DNA from: Candidatus Zhuqueibacterota bacterium
GTDB lineage: Bacteria > Zhuqueibacterota > Zhuqueibacteria > Thermofontimicrobiales > Sulfurfontimicrobiaceae
Length of the DNA: 64,000 bases
Assembly: GCA_016927835.1 (NCBI GenBank)
Contig: JAFGMA010000011.1
Span: 1-64,000 of the forward strand
Reading direction: 5' to 3'
Positions 37,764 through 47,300 of this stretch are shown here, one piece after another. A program made the position numbers and the translations under genes. A model generated the notes under the pieces. That model saw only the letters and a program-made list of their open reading frames with translations, was not told where the DNA came from and searched no databases. Each line of letters opens with the position of its first letter. Position 1 is the first letter of the stretch.

Positions 37764-37902
37764 GCCAAGATTACACGTGAGTAGTCTTCCTTCATGATGT
37801 TTGAAATCCTGGTTTGTCGCAGAAATGATATGATGATCATTTTCAATTTTCGCGTGAAGCCGCATCATCAACCACACGGCTATTCCAAATAAATGGTGCA
37901 GC

Positions 37903-38886
37903 ATGAAAAAACTCCTTATCATAACCACCGGCGGCACCATCGCCATGAAATGGGATCCTTTTACCGATGCGATTTTGTCCGCAAAAAGCGGCAAGGAATT
38001 GCTGGACTCGGTTCCCCAAATCAAACAAATTGCCCGCCTCGAACTGATCGAATTTTCCAATATCGACAGCACCGAAATGACACCCCTGATGATGTTTGAA
38101 TTGGCACAATTGGTCAGGAAACACATTGTGCGCCCGGATATTCAGGGCATCATCATCACCCATGGCACGGACACCCTCGAAGAGACGGCGTACATGCTCG
38201 ATCTACTCGTCGATTCATCCAAGCCCGTGGTCTGCACCGCAGCTATGCGCAGCTTCAATGAACTCGGTACCGATGGTCCGCGAAATCTGTTGGCGGCAAC
38301 GCGGGTCGCCGGTTCCCGCACATGCTGCAAACTGGGCACGCTGGTGGTTTTGAATGATGAAATTCACGCGGGTCGTGAAGTCCGAAAAACCTATACCAGC
38401 AATGTTGCCACCTTCGAATCGCTGGGTTATGGTCCGCTGGGCATCGTTGATGAAGATCGGGTGCTTATCTTCAGAAAATCTCTGAATCGGGAAACGATCG
38501 CCGCACAGCATATCGAGGAGCAGGTTCTGTTGATCAAAATGACTGCCGGCGATGACGGTTGCCTGGTGGATTATGCGCTCAAGCACCGGGTAAAAGGACT
38601 GGTGATCGAAGGGCTCGGACGCGGCAACATTCCGTCTCGAACGGCAGCAAAAGTGATTGAGGCGCTTCAATTAAAAATACCCGTCGTGCTGACGTCGCGT
38701 TGTTTCAAGGGGCGGGTGCTGGGCGTTTATGGCGGCGAAGGCGGGGGCAAACATTTGCGAGAGGCAGGAATTATTTTCGGCGGCGATTTATCGGGCACAA
38801 AAGCCCGCATCAAGTTGATGGTTGCACTCGGTAACACCCGCGATATTGCCGAAATCAGGCAGTTGTTCGAACAGCAATATTATTGA
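37903..38886 (+). CDS. L-asparaginase
   Basis: A 327-residue enzyme of the bacterial asparaginase family converting asparagine to aspartate and ammonia. Both signature motifs are present: LIITTGGTIA (catalytic Thr12) and ITHGTDTLEETAYML (Thr89, Asp90). Other features are AMRSFNELGTDGPRNLL and LNDEIHAGREVRKTYTSN. There is no signal peptide, so it should be cytoplasmic, and the C-terminal half is full length. The upstream ribosome site is weak. Ammonia released here could feed the glutamine synthetase in this window (inference). Confidence 0.92.
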   Translation: MKKLLIITTGGTIAMKWDPFTDAILSAKSGKELLDSVPQIKQIARLELIEFSNIDSTEMTPLMMFELAQLVRKHIVRPDIQGIIITHGTDTLEETAYMLDLLVDSSKPVVCTAAMRSFNELGTDGPRNLLAATRVAGSRTCCKLGTLVVLNDEIHAGREVRKTYTSNVATFESLGYGPLGIVDEDRVLIFRKSLNRETIAAQHIEEQVLLIKMTAGDDGCLVDYALKHRVKGLVIEGLGRGNIPSRTAAKVIEALQLKIPVVLTSRCFKGRVLGVYGGEGGGKHLREAGIIFGGDLSGTKARIKLMVALGNTRDIAEIRQLFEQQYY

Positions 38887-39141
38887 TGCTGACACCTGTT
38901 TCCCGGCGCTGTTCGTGTACCGAAAAGGGTGATTGATTTTTATCTCCTCAAGTTTCACACATCTTGCAATGGCTTGAGACGTATAAAAACAATATTTGAT
39001 AAGCTTCTAACTATTTTTTAAACTATCGCTTAAAACAAAATTCAAAAATAGACAAAAGTGAACTGCTATTATTAAAACAAACAAAATCGTCCTGAAAAAA
39101 TAATTTGAAAAGGCAGTTTAAGTTACACGGTTTAGCTATTA
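38887..39141. other. AT-rich spacer before repeat copy 3
   Basis: 255 bp between the asparaginase stop and the third 101-bp element. No gene, promoter or terminator could be supported. Confidence 0.35.
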
Positions 39142-39242
39142 AGGAGGTGGGATTAAATAACTTGGACATTCTGCTTAAAAATAATATTGATAAATAGCAA
39201 CTTAAGAAATTTTACTGGGTAATTTATTTTATCCCACCTCCT
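39142..39242 (+). mobile_element. 101-bp inverted-repeat element (MITE-like), copy 3
   Basis: Same orientation as copy 1 and highly similar through the interior (AACTTGGACATT, TTGATAAATAG, TGGGTAATTTATTTTATCCC). The ends AGGAGGTGGGAT / ATCCCACCTCCT are perfect inverses over 12 bp. Confidence 0.85.
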
Positions 39243-39248
39243 AAATTT

Positions 39249-39335
39249 AACGCAGAGGCGCCGAGGACGCTGAGAACCGCAGAGAAACGATTTCAATTTT
39301 TCTTATTCCTCTGTGAACTCGGCGGTCTCTGCGTT
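39249..39335. repeat. 87-bp palindromic GCAGAG-type repeat
   Basis: Left arm AACGCAGAGGCGCCGAG pairs imperfectly with right arm CTCGGCGGTCTCTGCGTT. CGCAGAG/CTCTGCG spacer repeats of this kind are widespread in bacterial genomes. It abuts copy 3 of the 101-bp element. Confidence 0.6.
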
Positions 39336-39724
39336 TCAAGAAGCTTTTAAAGATACTCTCATTTGAATAACCTTATTTTATGCTCAAAATGGAAAGTGTT
39401 CTTATACTTTAATTTTATTCATATTAAGGTTAATCATCAAAATTTTGTTTTATTGTTTTTTAATCGGTTAACAACTGCGAAACTTGAGTTATCTCTATTT
39501 TCACGTCATCACTATACTCATTTGGGAATAAAATGTAACTGTCGTGTCATTCTAGAGGAATCTTTTTTCTTATCTGATAATATACGAATTTTTAATCCGT
39601 TACATCTCATTAAAAAGATATTTCCGGAATAGCAAACCGCCAGGATGATTTACCTAAAAAAAACAAAATCATAATTAGTGACTATCGCTGACTTGAAAAA
39701 CCACATACTTCATCCGGAGGGAGC
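39336..39724. other. AT-rich spacer upstream of the acylase gene
   Basis: 389 bp. An 89-codon TTG-started frame (39363-39632) is rich in Phe, Leu, Asn and Ile as expected from AT-rich noncoding DNA and has no ribosome site. No gene is supported. Confidence 0.4.
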
Positions 39725-42034
39725 ATGAAAAAGGTTATCATTCGAATCGGTCTCATTGTGTTAATTCTGGCTTTAATCGCCTGGTTCGGCGGTCGCTGGA
39801 TACTGTCATTTTCCACCGCCACCTACAGCGGCAAAATCGAGCTTGATGGAATCCGGCAACCGGTGGAAATCACCTTCGACAGCAAGGGGATCCCTCAAAT
39901 CTGGGCAGAATCCGATAGCGATATGTACTTTGCACTCGGCTGGCTGCACGCATCAGAGCGCTTGTTCCAGATGGAGCTTGTGCGCCGGCTGGCTGGCGGC
40001 GAATTATCCGAGATTTTCGGTGCCGACCTGTTTCAAATGGATTTTCAGCACCGCAGAATCGGATTCGCGCGCAAGGCAAAGGCTGATCTGGCATCGCTGG
40101 AAAATCCATCCCTGGAGCGTCTTCAACGGTATTGCGATGGCGTTAACGCATGGATTTCGTACAAAAGCATCCTGCCACCGGAATTCATCATTCTGGGGAT
40201 CACGCCGCGTTCATGGAAACCCCTCGATTGTCTCAGCATCGCCATTTATCAAACCTGGTTCGCTCATGCATTGATGGATCATGATTTGAGTTATCAAAAA
40301 TTGATGAACGCGTATGGGGATGAATTGATACCATTCTTGAATGAGGTTAAAAAATGGTCGCCTCCCACCGTTCATAATCATCCGCTGAGCTATTTATTTC
40401 AAAACAATCGATTCCCGCTTCAAATGAGCGAGGCGTCGAATTCGTGGGTAGTTGCGCCATCGAAGTCAACTGCAGGCGCCGCCCTTCACGCCTCTGATCC
40501 GCATTTGCCTATTAATATGATACCCTGTTTCTGGTACATTGTCGGACTCCATTCGAACGAAGGCACAGATGTGCTGGGAGTAACCATTGCTGGCGTGCCA
40601 TTCGTTGCAATGGGACATAACGGGAAGATCGCCTACGCGTTTACGGTTGCGGCGCTGGACATAATCGATTATTATCGTGAACAGCGACATCCGGATGATT
40701 CGTTGCAGGTGCTGACGCCAAACGGTTACCAGAAAATGACTATTATTACTGAAAACATCCGCGTAAAAGGCGAGGAGCAATCCAGAAATGCCTCTTTCAT
40801 GATCAGCCCTCGGGGAATCGTGCTCGAAGCCGATTCAAGTTCCGTGCTTTCGCTGAAATGGGCAGGCATCGATTTTGCCGGTGGCTCGCTTTTTTCGTCG
40901 GCGTTCTCGTTGCACAATGCCGATAATTTTGATGATTTCCGGCGCGCAGTAACCGGACTGGGTGCGCTGAATGTCAATTGGACTTATAGCGATATAAACG
41001 GCAATATCGGGTATCAATTGGGCGCTCCCATCCCGATTCGTGAGTACGAGAATACATTTATGCAATTGCCGGGTGAAGATGCGAAGCATGACTGGAAAGG
41101 ATATCTTGAACTTGAGCAGACACCTCACGCCTTTAATCCGAAAGAAGGCTGGCTGGCGACATGCAATAACCAGATCGTCTCAGAGAGCAGGCATTCGGCG
41201 TTGCCCGGCTTCTATGACCCGTACCGTATCATTCGAGCGAAGATGCACCTGACCCAAAAACAGCAACATGCTCCGCATGATTTTAATCGAATGCAGCTCG
41301 ATCAAATATCAGCGATCGCATTGCGTTGGAAGGAATTGATGGCTGACGGAGCAGCCAAACTCGGCGAAGTCGATCTGGAACAGCGCATTCGGCACTGGAA
41401 CGGAAAAATGTCTGTCGAGGAATACCTGCCCGGACTATTCACATTCTGGGGCGAATTTTTCAATCAACAGCTTTTCGAGGACAACCTGGGTGCCGACTGG
41501 GGCGCCGGCAGAACCGCGACCGACATAATCCTCGATCATGATATCCCCGCGATCATCGATGATTTAACCACAGCAGATTACGAGGAAAATCTGGCGGATA
41601 TTTCAGCGAATGCGTTGAAGCTCGCGCTTGTAAAATATGGCACTCAAGTCTACGGTGATGTATGCCAACTCAAATTTTCACATTTGCTGTCACAAGCAAA
41701 AGTACTCGATTACTGGCTTAATCTGAATCGCGGTCCCTTCCCCGTCGGCGGCGATAATGGGGCACTGAATGCGAATTGGCGCGTTTACGACTCTGATAAG
41801 AACCGGTTCGATTGCATTGTCGGACCGAGTATGCGCTTTATAATGGACTGGTCAGACGTCGACGGATTCACAATTAACACTGCGCTCGGGCAATCCGGGA
41901 ATCCTTTCAGCCCCCATTATGATGACTTCCTCGAAATGTGGCGCAGCGGCGAACGCTGGATTGTGCCCTTTTCAAAGGAAAAGGTGTATCGACGAAAAGC
42001 GAATTTGCTGGTACTGACTCCCCTGGCAAATTGA
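39725..42034 (+). CDS. penicillin acylase-family Ntn hydrolase
   Basis: A 769-residue self-processing amidase. Residues 5-28 are a membrane or signal segment (IIRIGLIVLILALIAWFGGRW). About 40-220 form the alpha chain (SDMYFALGWLHASERLFQMELVRRLAGG), and a spacer precedes Ser238. Ser238 in EASNSWVV aligns with the SNNW nucleophile that becomes the N-terminus of the beta chain. HASDPHLP, VPFVAMGHNGKIAYAFT, LNWTYSD-like and ALGQSGNPFSPHYDD are family features. The substrate could be an acyl-homoserine lactone, an acylated amino acid or an antibiotic; sequence alone cannot tell. GGAGGGAGC immediately precedes ATG 39725. Confidence 0.9.
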   Translation: MKKVIIRIGLIVLILALIAWFGGRWILSFSTATYSGKIELDGIRQPVEITFDSKGIPQIWAESDSDMYFALGWLHASERLFQMELVRRLAGGELSEIFGADLFQMDFQHRRIGFARKAKADLASLENPSLERLQRYCDGVNAWISYKSILPPEFIILGITPRSWKPLDCLSIAIYQTWFAHALMDHDLSYQKLMNAYGDELIPFLNEVKKWSPPTVHNHPLSYLFQNNRFPLQMSEASNSWVVAPSKSTAGAALHASDPHLPINMIPCFWYIVGLHSNEGTDVLGVTIAGVPFVAMGHNGKIAYAFTVAALDIIDYYREQRHPDDSLQVLTPNGYQKMTIITENIRVKGEEQSRNASFMISPRGIVLEADSSSVLSLKWAGIDFAGGSLFSSAFSLHNADNFDDFRRAVTGLGALNVNWTYSDINGNIGYQLGAPIPIREYENTFMQLPGEDAKHDWKGYLELEQTPHAFNPKEGWLATCNNQIVSESRHSALPGFYDPYRIIRAKMHLTQKQQHAPHDFNRMQLDQISAIALRWKELMADGAAKLGEVDLEQRIRHWNGKMSVEEYLPGLFTFWGEFFNQQLFEDNLGADWGAGRTATDIILDHDIPAIIDDLTTADYEENLADISANALKLALVKYGTQVYGDVCQLKFSHLLSQAKVLDYWLNLNRGPFPVGGDNGALNANWRVYDSDKNRFDCIVGPSMRFIMDWSDVDGFTINTALGQSGNPFSPHYDDFLEMWRSGERWIVPFSKEKVYRRKANLLVLTPLAN

Positions 42035-42440
42035 ATTTCGTTCCGATAAATTGCAGTTGTTTCTGGTGAGATTCTCCCCAACGAGGCGAATTTCCCCAGT
42101 GTTCTTTCGCAGGGGCTGCTTATATTTACGTCACGTCTCCCCTCAATCCCGGATTTAAATTTTATTATTTCATTGATTTCATTAGATTTAATGCGTAGCG
42201 ATCATTCCGGCTTTCGCAAGGGGAATGGCAAATGCAAAATTGAAAAAAATGGTATGCAGATTGCCCTTCACTTGAAACGACCAGCAATCCTCTGGCTCGT
42301 TTTCCGTCGGCTTTTATGCATCACCCTGGTGAAGAAGGGCAGGAGACCAGCGTATTGGGATGGCAAGCGGGTATCATGAAGAAAATCATAAAAGGCGCAC
42401 TCGCTTAAATACAAGACCAGAACGAATTTTCATAAAATAT
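42035..42440. other. spacer between the acylase gene and the redox cluster
   Basis: About 400 bp. A 68-codon frame at 42173-42379 overlaps a second short frame in another phase (ending near 42408); neither has a ribosome site or recognisable similarity. Confidence 0.35.
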
Positions 42441-42502
42441 GGACAGGGAAAAGCATCTTAGATGTGTCCTCTCGATCGCGGAGGCGAGGGGGCGCCCTGT
42501 CC
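42441..42502 (+). promoter_or_regulatory. long stem-loop upstream of the redox cluster
   Basis: GGACAGGG (42441-42448) and CCCTGTCC (42495-42502) enclose an inner CCTC/GAGG stem. A TTATTTATTT stretch follows. It may end the acylase transcript or act as a leader structure, 45 bp before the first gene of the cluster. Confidence 0.45.
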
Positions 42503-42546
42503 CTTATTTATTTCAAATCGAAATATTTAAAAGGTGAGGTTAATTC

Positions 42547-42849
42547 ATGTCTGCCAAATCTCACGAATTAGGGCTTTGTATAACATGTATTCATTTACAC
42601 ACCTGCACCTCAAAAAGAAATATTTCAGAACCGATACTATTTTGTGAGCAATTTGAATACGATCAGCATATCGTTCCGGAATCATCGGCGGATGATTCTT
42701 CATTGGCACGTATCGCTCCGGAAGAAATCGTTACCGAAACCAGACCGGATGAGCAATTCAAAGGATTATGTGTTAATTGCAGCAACCGAAACCATTGCAA
42801 AATTCCAAAGCCCCCTGGCGGTGTATGGCACTGCGCGCAGTATGAATAG
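42547..42849 (+). CDS. small protein with duplicated four-Cys motif
   Basis: A 100-residue soluble protein made of two copies of one motif. Copy 1 has Cys11, Cys14, Cys20 and Cys33 (CITCIHLHTC ... FCEQFE). Copy 2 has Cys75, Cys78, Cys84 and Cys96 (CVNCSNRNHC ... WHCAQYE). The spacing is C-x2-C-x5-C-x11/12-C, each ending in an aromatic residue and Glu. Each set could bind zinc or an iron-sulfur cluster. AAAAGGTGAGG lies upstream of ATG 42547. It opens a plus-strand cluster of NuoE/F/G-like and glutamate-synthase-like genes. I know of no defined function for this type. Confidence 0.8.
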   Translation: MSAKSHELGLCITCIHLHTCTSKRNISEPILFCEQFEYDQHIVPESSADDSSLARIAPEEIVTETRPDEQFKGLCVNCSNRNHCKIPKPPGGVWHCAQYE

Positions 42850-42921
42850 GTTTCAGAATTAACTCGACACGGCGAACAGGGGTATATAATTAACTGTGAC
42901 CCGGATTGAGCGGATCAATGT

Positions 42922-43086
42922 TCAAGGTAAATGAGCCTTAGCGAATAAATTTTGATCGAGTTCTGGTTTGCTAGGGATTTTGCCCAATTGATGAAGAACC
43001 ACTTCCTGAACATCGGGCGCTGAAAGAGCAATATCGATTGCAACCACCAAACCGGGAATCCTGAACCTGAAACCGTTCAGTTCAGG
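42922..43086 (-). pseudogene. possible C-terminal gene remnant
   Basis: A 54-codon minus-strand frame between stops reads protein-like: GFRFRIPGLVVAIDIALS, PDVQEVVLHQLGKIPSKPEL. It has no start codon context and no recognised family. It lies in the spacer before the NuoE-like gene, pointing the other way. Could be chance. Confidence 0.25.
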
Positions 43087-43190
43087 TCATAATAACTTTA
43101 TGGTGAGCATGGTCGAACCACGATAAATCTCTAAAAGCAAAAATTTTAGAATCAGGTTGTATCTTTCATTTTTGATATCGGAGAGGAGCT

Positions 43191-44039
43191 ATGGAATCAG
43201 AAAGCATCTCGAGGATAATCGGCAAACACGACCGTAAACGGCGTGAACTCATCTCTATCCTCGAAGAAATTCAAAGCAAATATGGTTACCTTCCAATTGA
43301 AGCGCTGAAAGAAGTTTCCCGCGCGACACAATGTTCATTGGTCGACATTTACGGAATTGCAACGTTTTATAAGTCTTTCAGCCTTTCTCCACGAGGAAAA
43401 CATCTGGTTTCTGTTTGCATGGGAACCGCCTGCCACGTCAGAAATGCAGCCGCTATCTCTGAAGAATTTCAGCGCAAATTGGGCATCAAACCCAGGCAAA
43501 CGACATCGGACAAGGAATTCACGCTTGAAATGGTGAATTGTCTGGGTGCATGTGCCCTGGGACCGATCGTCGTCGTGGATGGCAAGTATCATTCTAATGT
43601 GAAAAAAACAATGGTCGATGACATCCTCGAACACGCCCGAAACGGAATGGCGGAGCAGGAAATAAGATCAGACCAGCGCGTTTTCCCGGTCGAACTCAGT
43701 TGTCCACATTGCAATCACAGCTTGATGGATCCTTCATATCTTATCGATGGTCACCCATCCATCCGGATGACCATGTCTTTCGGACGCAAACACGGTTGGA
43801 TCAGGCTTTCCAGCCTCTATGGAAGCTATACCATTGCATCCGAGCATGAAATCCCGATCGACACTATCGTTAATTGCTTCTGCCCACATTGCCATGCAGA
43901 ACTGATTGGCGCGACAAGCTGCCCAGAGTGTGGCGCATTGATGATACCGATGATCGTTCACAAAGGCGGAATGATTCAAATCTGCTCGCGCCGGGGATGC
44001 AAAAACCACATGCTGGATTTGGATGGCGTGAATTTTTAG
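43191..44039 (+). CDS. NuoE-like [2Fe-2S] subunit with zinc-ribbon tail
   Basis: 282 residues. Residues 1-150 are a NuoE/HydC-type domain: a helical start (LISILEEIQSKYGYLPIEALKEV), then a thioredoxin-like fold with all four [2Fe-2S] ligands, Cys76, Cys81, Cys117 and Cys121 (VCMGTAC, NCLGAC). Residues 165-282 are an added region with CPHC (171-174), CFCPHCHAE and SCPECGA pairs, probably zinc ribbons, absent from usual NuoE. NuoE-type subunits pass electrons between NADH dehydrogenase flavin and other clusters. GGAGAGGAG just precedes ATG 43191. It is followed after 350 bp by the NuoF-GltD fusion. Confidence 0.88.
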   Translation: MESESISRIIGKHDRKRRELISILEEIQSKYGYLPIEALKEVSRATQCSLVDIYGIATFYKSFSLSPRGKHLVSVCMGTACHVRNAAAISEEFQRKLGIKPRQTTSDKEFTLEMVNCLGACALGPIVVVDGKYHSNVKKTMVDDILEHARNGMAEQEIRSDQRVFPVELSCPHCNHSLMDPSYLIDGHPSIRMTMSFGRKHGWIRLSSLYGSYTIASEHEIPIDTIVNCFCPHCHAELIGATSCPECGALMIPMIVHKGGMIQICSRRGCKNHMLDLDGVNF

Positions 44040-44389
44040 CCCATGAATTTTTCAAACAAAAAAAACATCTAGCAAGCGATTCGGTGATGCCCGAACAGGG
44101 GCGAGTGTTGAACAACACCAATCGCAGTTTTTTGTTTATTTGTTTACCATGGATTGCAAACCGACATCGAAAGCCAACGCGCGAGCTACCATTTCTTGCG
44201 CTTTTGCGTTTGCCCAAAGTATGCGTGATTATGCTTCCATTTCAGCATACAAATCATTAAATACTTATATATTTTCGCAAGCCGACCGGAGTTTCTCAAC
44301 GCTCTTTCAATCGGCACTTTGTATAATTGCTAATGATTTATATCAGAATTTCCATCTGACATTTCCTATCAAATTTAAAGGACAGGTTA
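44040..44389. other. spacer between NuoE-like and NuoF-like genes
   Basis: 350 bp, unusually long for adjacent complex subunits. No gene, clear promoter or terminator is seen. Confidence 0.35.
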
Positions 44390-47300
44390 ATGAAAAGGCT
44401 TCAATCTATCGAAGATTTCAAGGCATTGCAAGGTCGCCTGATCGCCAGTTACGATTCCGCACACCCAACCATTATTATCCCGGCTGGCACATGCGGACAA
44501 GCCAGCGGCGCCAATGATCTGATCCGAATCACCAAGCGCGAGCTGTTGGAGAAAGCACTAACGGATCGTATCCACCTGCGTATTACCGGATGTCACGGAT
44601 TTTGCCAGGCGGAACCCTCGGTGCTGATTGAACCGGGAAGAATTTTTTATCCGAAGCTTGATATTGAGAGTATGAGGCAAGTCGTGGCTGCCGTTGCCAA
44701 TAATGCGATCCGCGATGACTTGCTCTATACTTCGGAAGAAACCGGTGAACGCATCGCGAAACAGGACGATATTCCGTTCTTTAAACATCAGGTGCGGTCG
44801 ATCCTCTCACGCAATGAGAAACTCGATCCGATTCGAATTTTCAATTACATGACCAGCGGCGGGTATTCGGCAATGACGCGCGTTTTCGAAAGCCGTGATC
44901 CCCGTTGGGTAATCGAAGAGGTGAAAGCTTCCGGACTCCGGGGTCGCGGTGGCGCAGGCTTTCCCACCGGGCTGAAATGGGAGATGCTGGCACAGCAGCC
45001 CAGCGGAAAAGGCAAATTTTTAGTATGCAACGCCGATGAAGGCGATCCGGGCGCGTATATGGATCGCAGCCTGCTGGAAGGCAATCCTCACAGCATCATT
45101 GAGGGGATGATCATCGGTGCGTATGGCACTGGCGCCACCGACGGGGTCATTTATGTGCGCAATGAATATCCGCTGGCAATCAAGCACCTGGTAATTGCCC
45201 TGCGACAGGCGCGCGAACTCGGTTTGCTGGGAGAAAATATTTTCAGCACCAGTTTCTCATTTGACATCAAATTAGTGCGCGGCGCCGGCGCATTTGTCTG
45301 CGGCGAAGAAACCGCGCTAATTCGATCAATTGAAGGCAAAATGGGTGAACCACGCCAACGTCCGCCGTTTCCCATTGAAAGGGGAATAAACGGTCAGCCG
45401 ACAGCGATTAATAATGTCGAAACATGGGCAAATATTCCCATTATTTTCGAAAAAAGCGCCGCGAAGTTCGCCAAAATCGGAACAGAAAATAATACTGGGA
45501 CCAAAATTTTCAGCCTCGTGGGCAAAATCAAAAACACCGGACTCGTCGAAGTGCCAATGGGGATGACTATCGATAAAATTATCAATGAGATCGGCGGCGG
45601 ACCTGTCGGCGACGCCAAAATTAAAGCAGTCCAAACCGGCGGACCTTCCGGCGGCTGTATTCCAACTGCCATGTTCCACTTGCCAATCGACTATGATCAT
45701 CTACGCGAGGCAGGTTCAATTATGGGTTCAGGCGGTATGATCGTGATGGACGAAAATACCTGCATGGTTGATGTGGCAAAATATTTCATGCATTTCTTGA
45801 TGGATGAATCTTGCGGAAAGTGCTTTACCTGCCGCAAAGGTATCCAGCGTATGCATGAAATTCTGGAAGATGTAAGCAATGGGAAGAATTCGCTTTCCAG
45901 GCTGAATCTCCTCGAAGAACTTGCAAATGTTGTCAAAGATACCTCAATGTGCGGTCTGGGGCAATCTGCACCCAATCCGGTCCTGAGCACATTGAAATAT
46001 TTTCGGAAAGAATACGAACGGCATATTTTTAATAAACGCTGCGATGCGTTCGTCTGCAAAAATATCGTGGGAGCGCCCTGTCAGTCGGCGTGTCCCCTGG
46101 GCACCGAAGCATGGCGCTACATTGCCCACATCGCACAGGGAGAGTATGAACAAGCCTATATCGCCATCAGGGAGTTCAATCCGTTTCCGTCAGTGTGTGC
46201 GCGGCTCTGCAACAGTCCCTGCGAAAGCAAATGCAAGAGCGGAACGCTTGGGGGCAATCCGATTGCAATCCGCGCTCTAAAACGCTTCATCACCGATCAG
46301 ATCGATCCGTCAATTTATAAACCGATTCCGATTAATGGCGCTGATAAGCCAGCCCCTGAGGTGGCGATCATTGGCTCGGGACCGGCTGGTCTTACCGCCG
46401 CACATTACCTGTCACTCGCCGGATATCGATCCACTGTATTTGAGGCAAGTGCCAGTCCCGGGGGAATGCTCGTCGCCTGTATCCCGGAATATCGCATGCC
46501 ACGGAATGTACTCCAGAAAGAGATTGAAGCTATCACCAGCGATAAAAATGTTTCCGTTAAATGCAACCAAATGCTGGGACGAGAATTCAGCCTGGATGAG
46601 TTATTTGACCGCGGATATCAGGCTGTTTTTCTGGCGATGGGCGCACATAAAAGCCGGCGACTGAATATTGAGGGCGAAAACTTGCTTGGCGTATTTCCGG
46701 CAATAGAGTTCCTGAAACAATATAATTTAAATGGAAAAAGCCTGGCGAAAGGTAACGTCGGTGTTGTCGGCGGCGGTGATTCTGCCATCGACGCCGCGCG
46801 CGTTGCATTGCGCCAGGAAGGCGTTGAAAGTGTCACCATTTTATACCGAAGAACCCAAAAAGAGATGCCCGCGCTGCCACACGAGGTGGCTGAGGCGATT
46901 CACGAGGGGGTGACACTGCAAGTATTGACTTCGCCAGTTAAAATTCTCTCTAAAAAAGGAAAGCTCATCGGCGTACAATGCATCCGTAACCGCCTGGGGA
47001 AAATCGATGCCAGCGGACGCCGAAATCCGGAGCCCATTCCGGAAAGCGAACACGAAATTCACCTGGATACGCTGATTGTAACCATCGGAGATGTACCGGA
47101 GGTGGATTATATCTCCTCAATGGGCATCGAGGTGGATCAATGGGGGACCTTGTGCGTTGATGAAGACACGCTTTGCACCAATCGATCCGGAGTATTCGCC
47201 GGCGGAGATGTGGTAACCGGTCCGAATACCATCGTAGAAGCCATTGCAGCCGGCAAAAAAGCCGCGGTGATGATCGACCGCTTTTTGCGGAATCAGGATT

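Noticed and set aside
36948-38126. Minus-strand frame of 392 codons across the lipoprotein and asparaginase genes
   Set aside because: It is antisense to two clearly recognisable plus-strand genes and spans their spacer; it has no ribosome site or family pattern.
21265-39242. The three 101-bp repeats as a CRISPR array
   Set aside because: They are far apart, have inverted ends and occur in both orientations; there are no regular spacers and no cas genes.
39363-39632. 89-codon plus-strand frame
   Set aside because: AT-rich, TTG start, no ribosome site, no recognisable pattern.
42173-42408. Short frames in the spacer after the acylase gene
   Set aside because: Two overlapping short frames in different phases, no ribosome site, no family.
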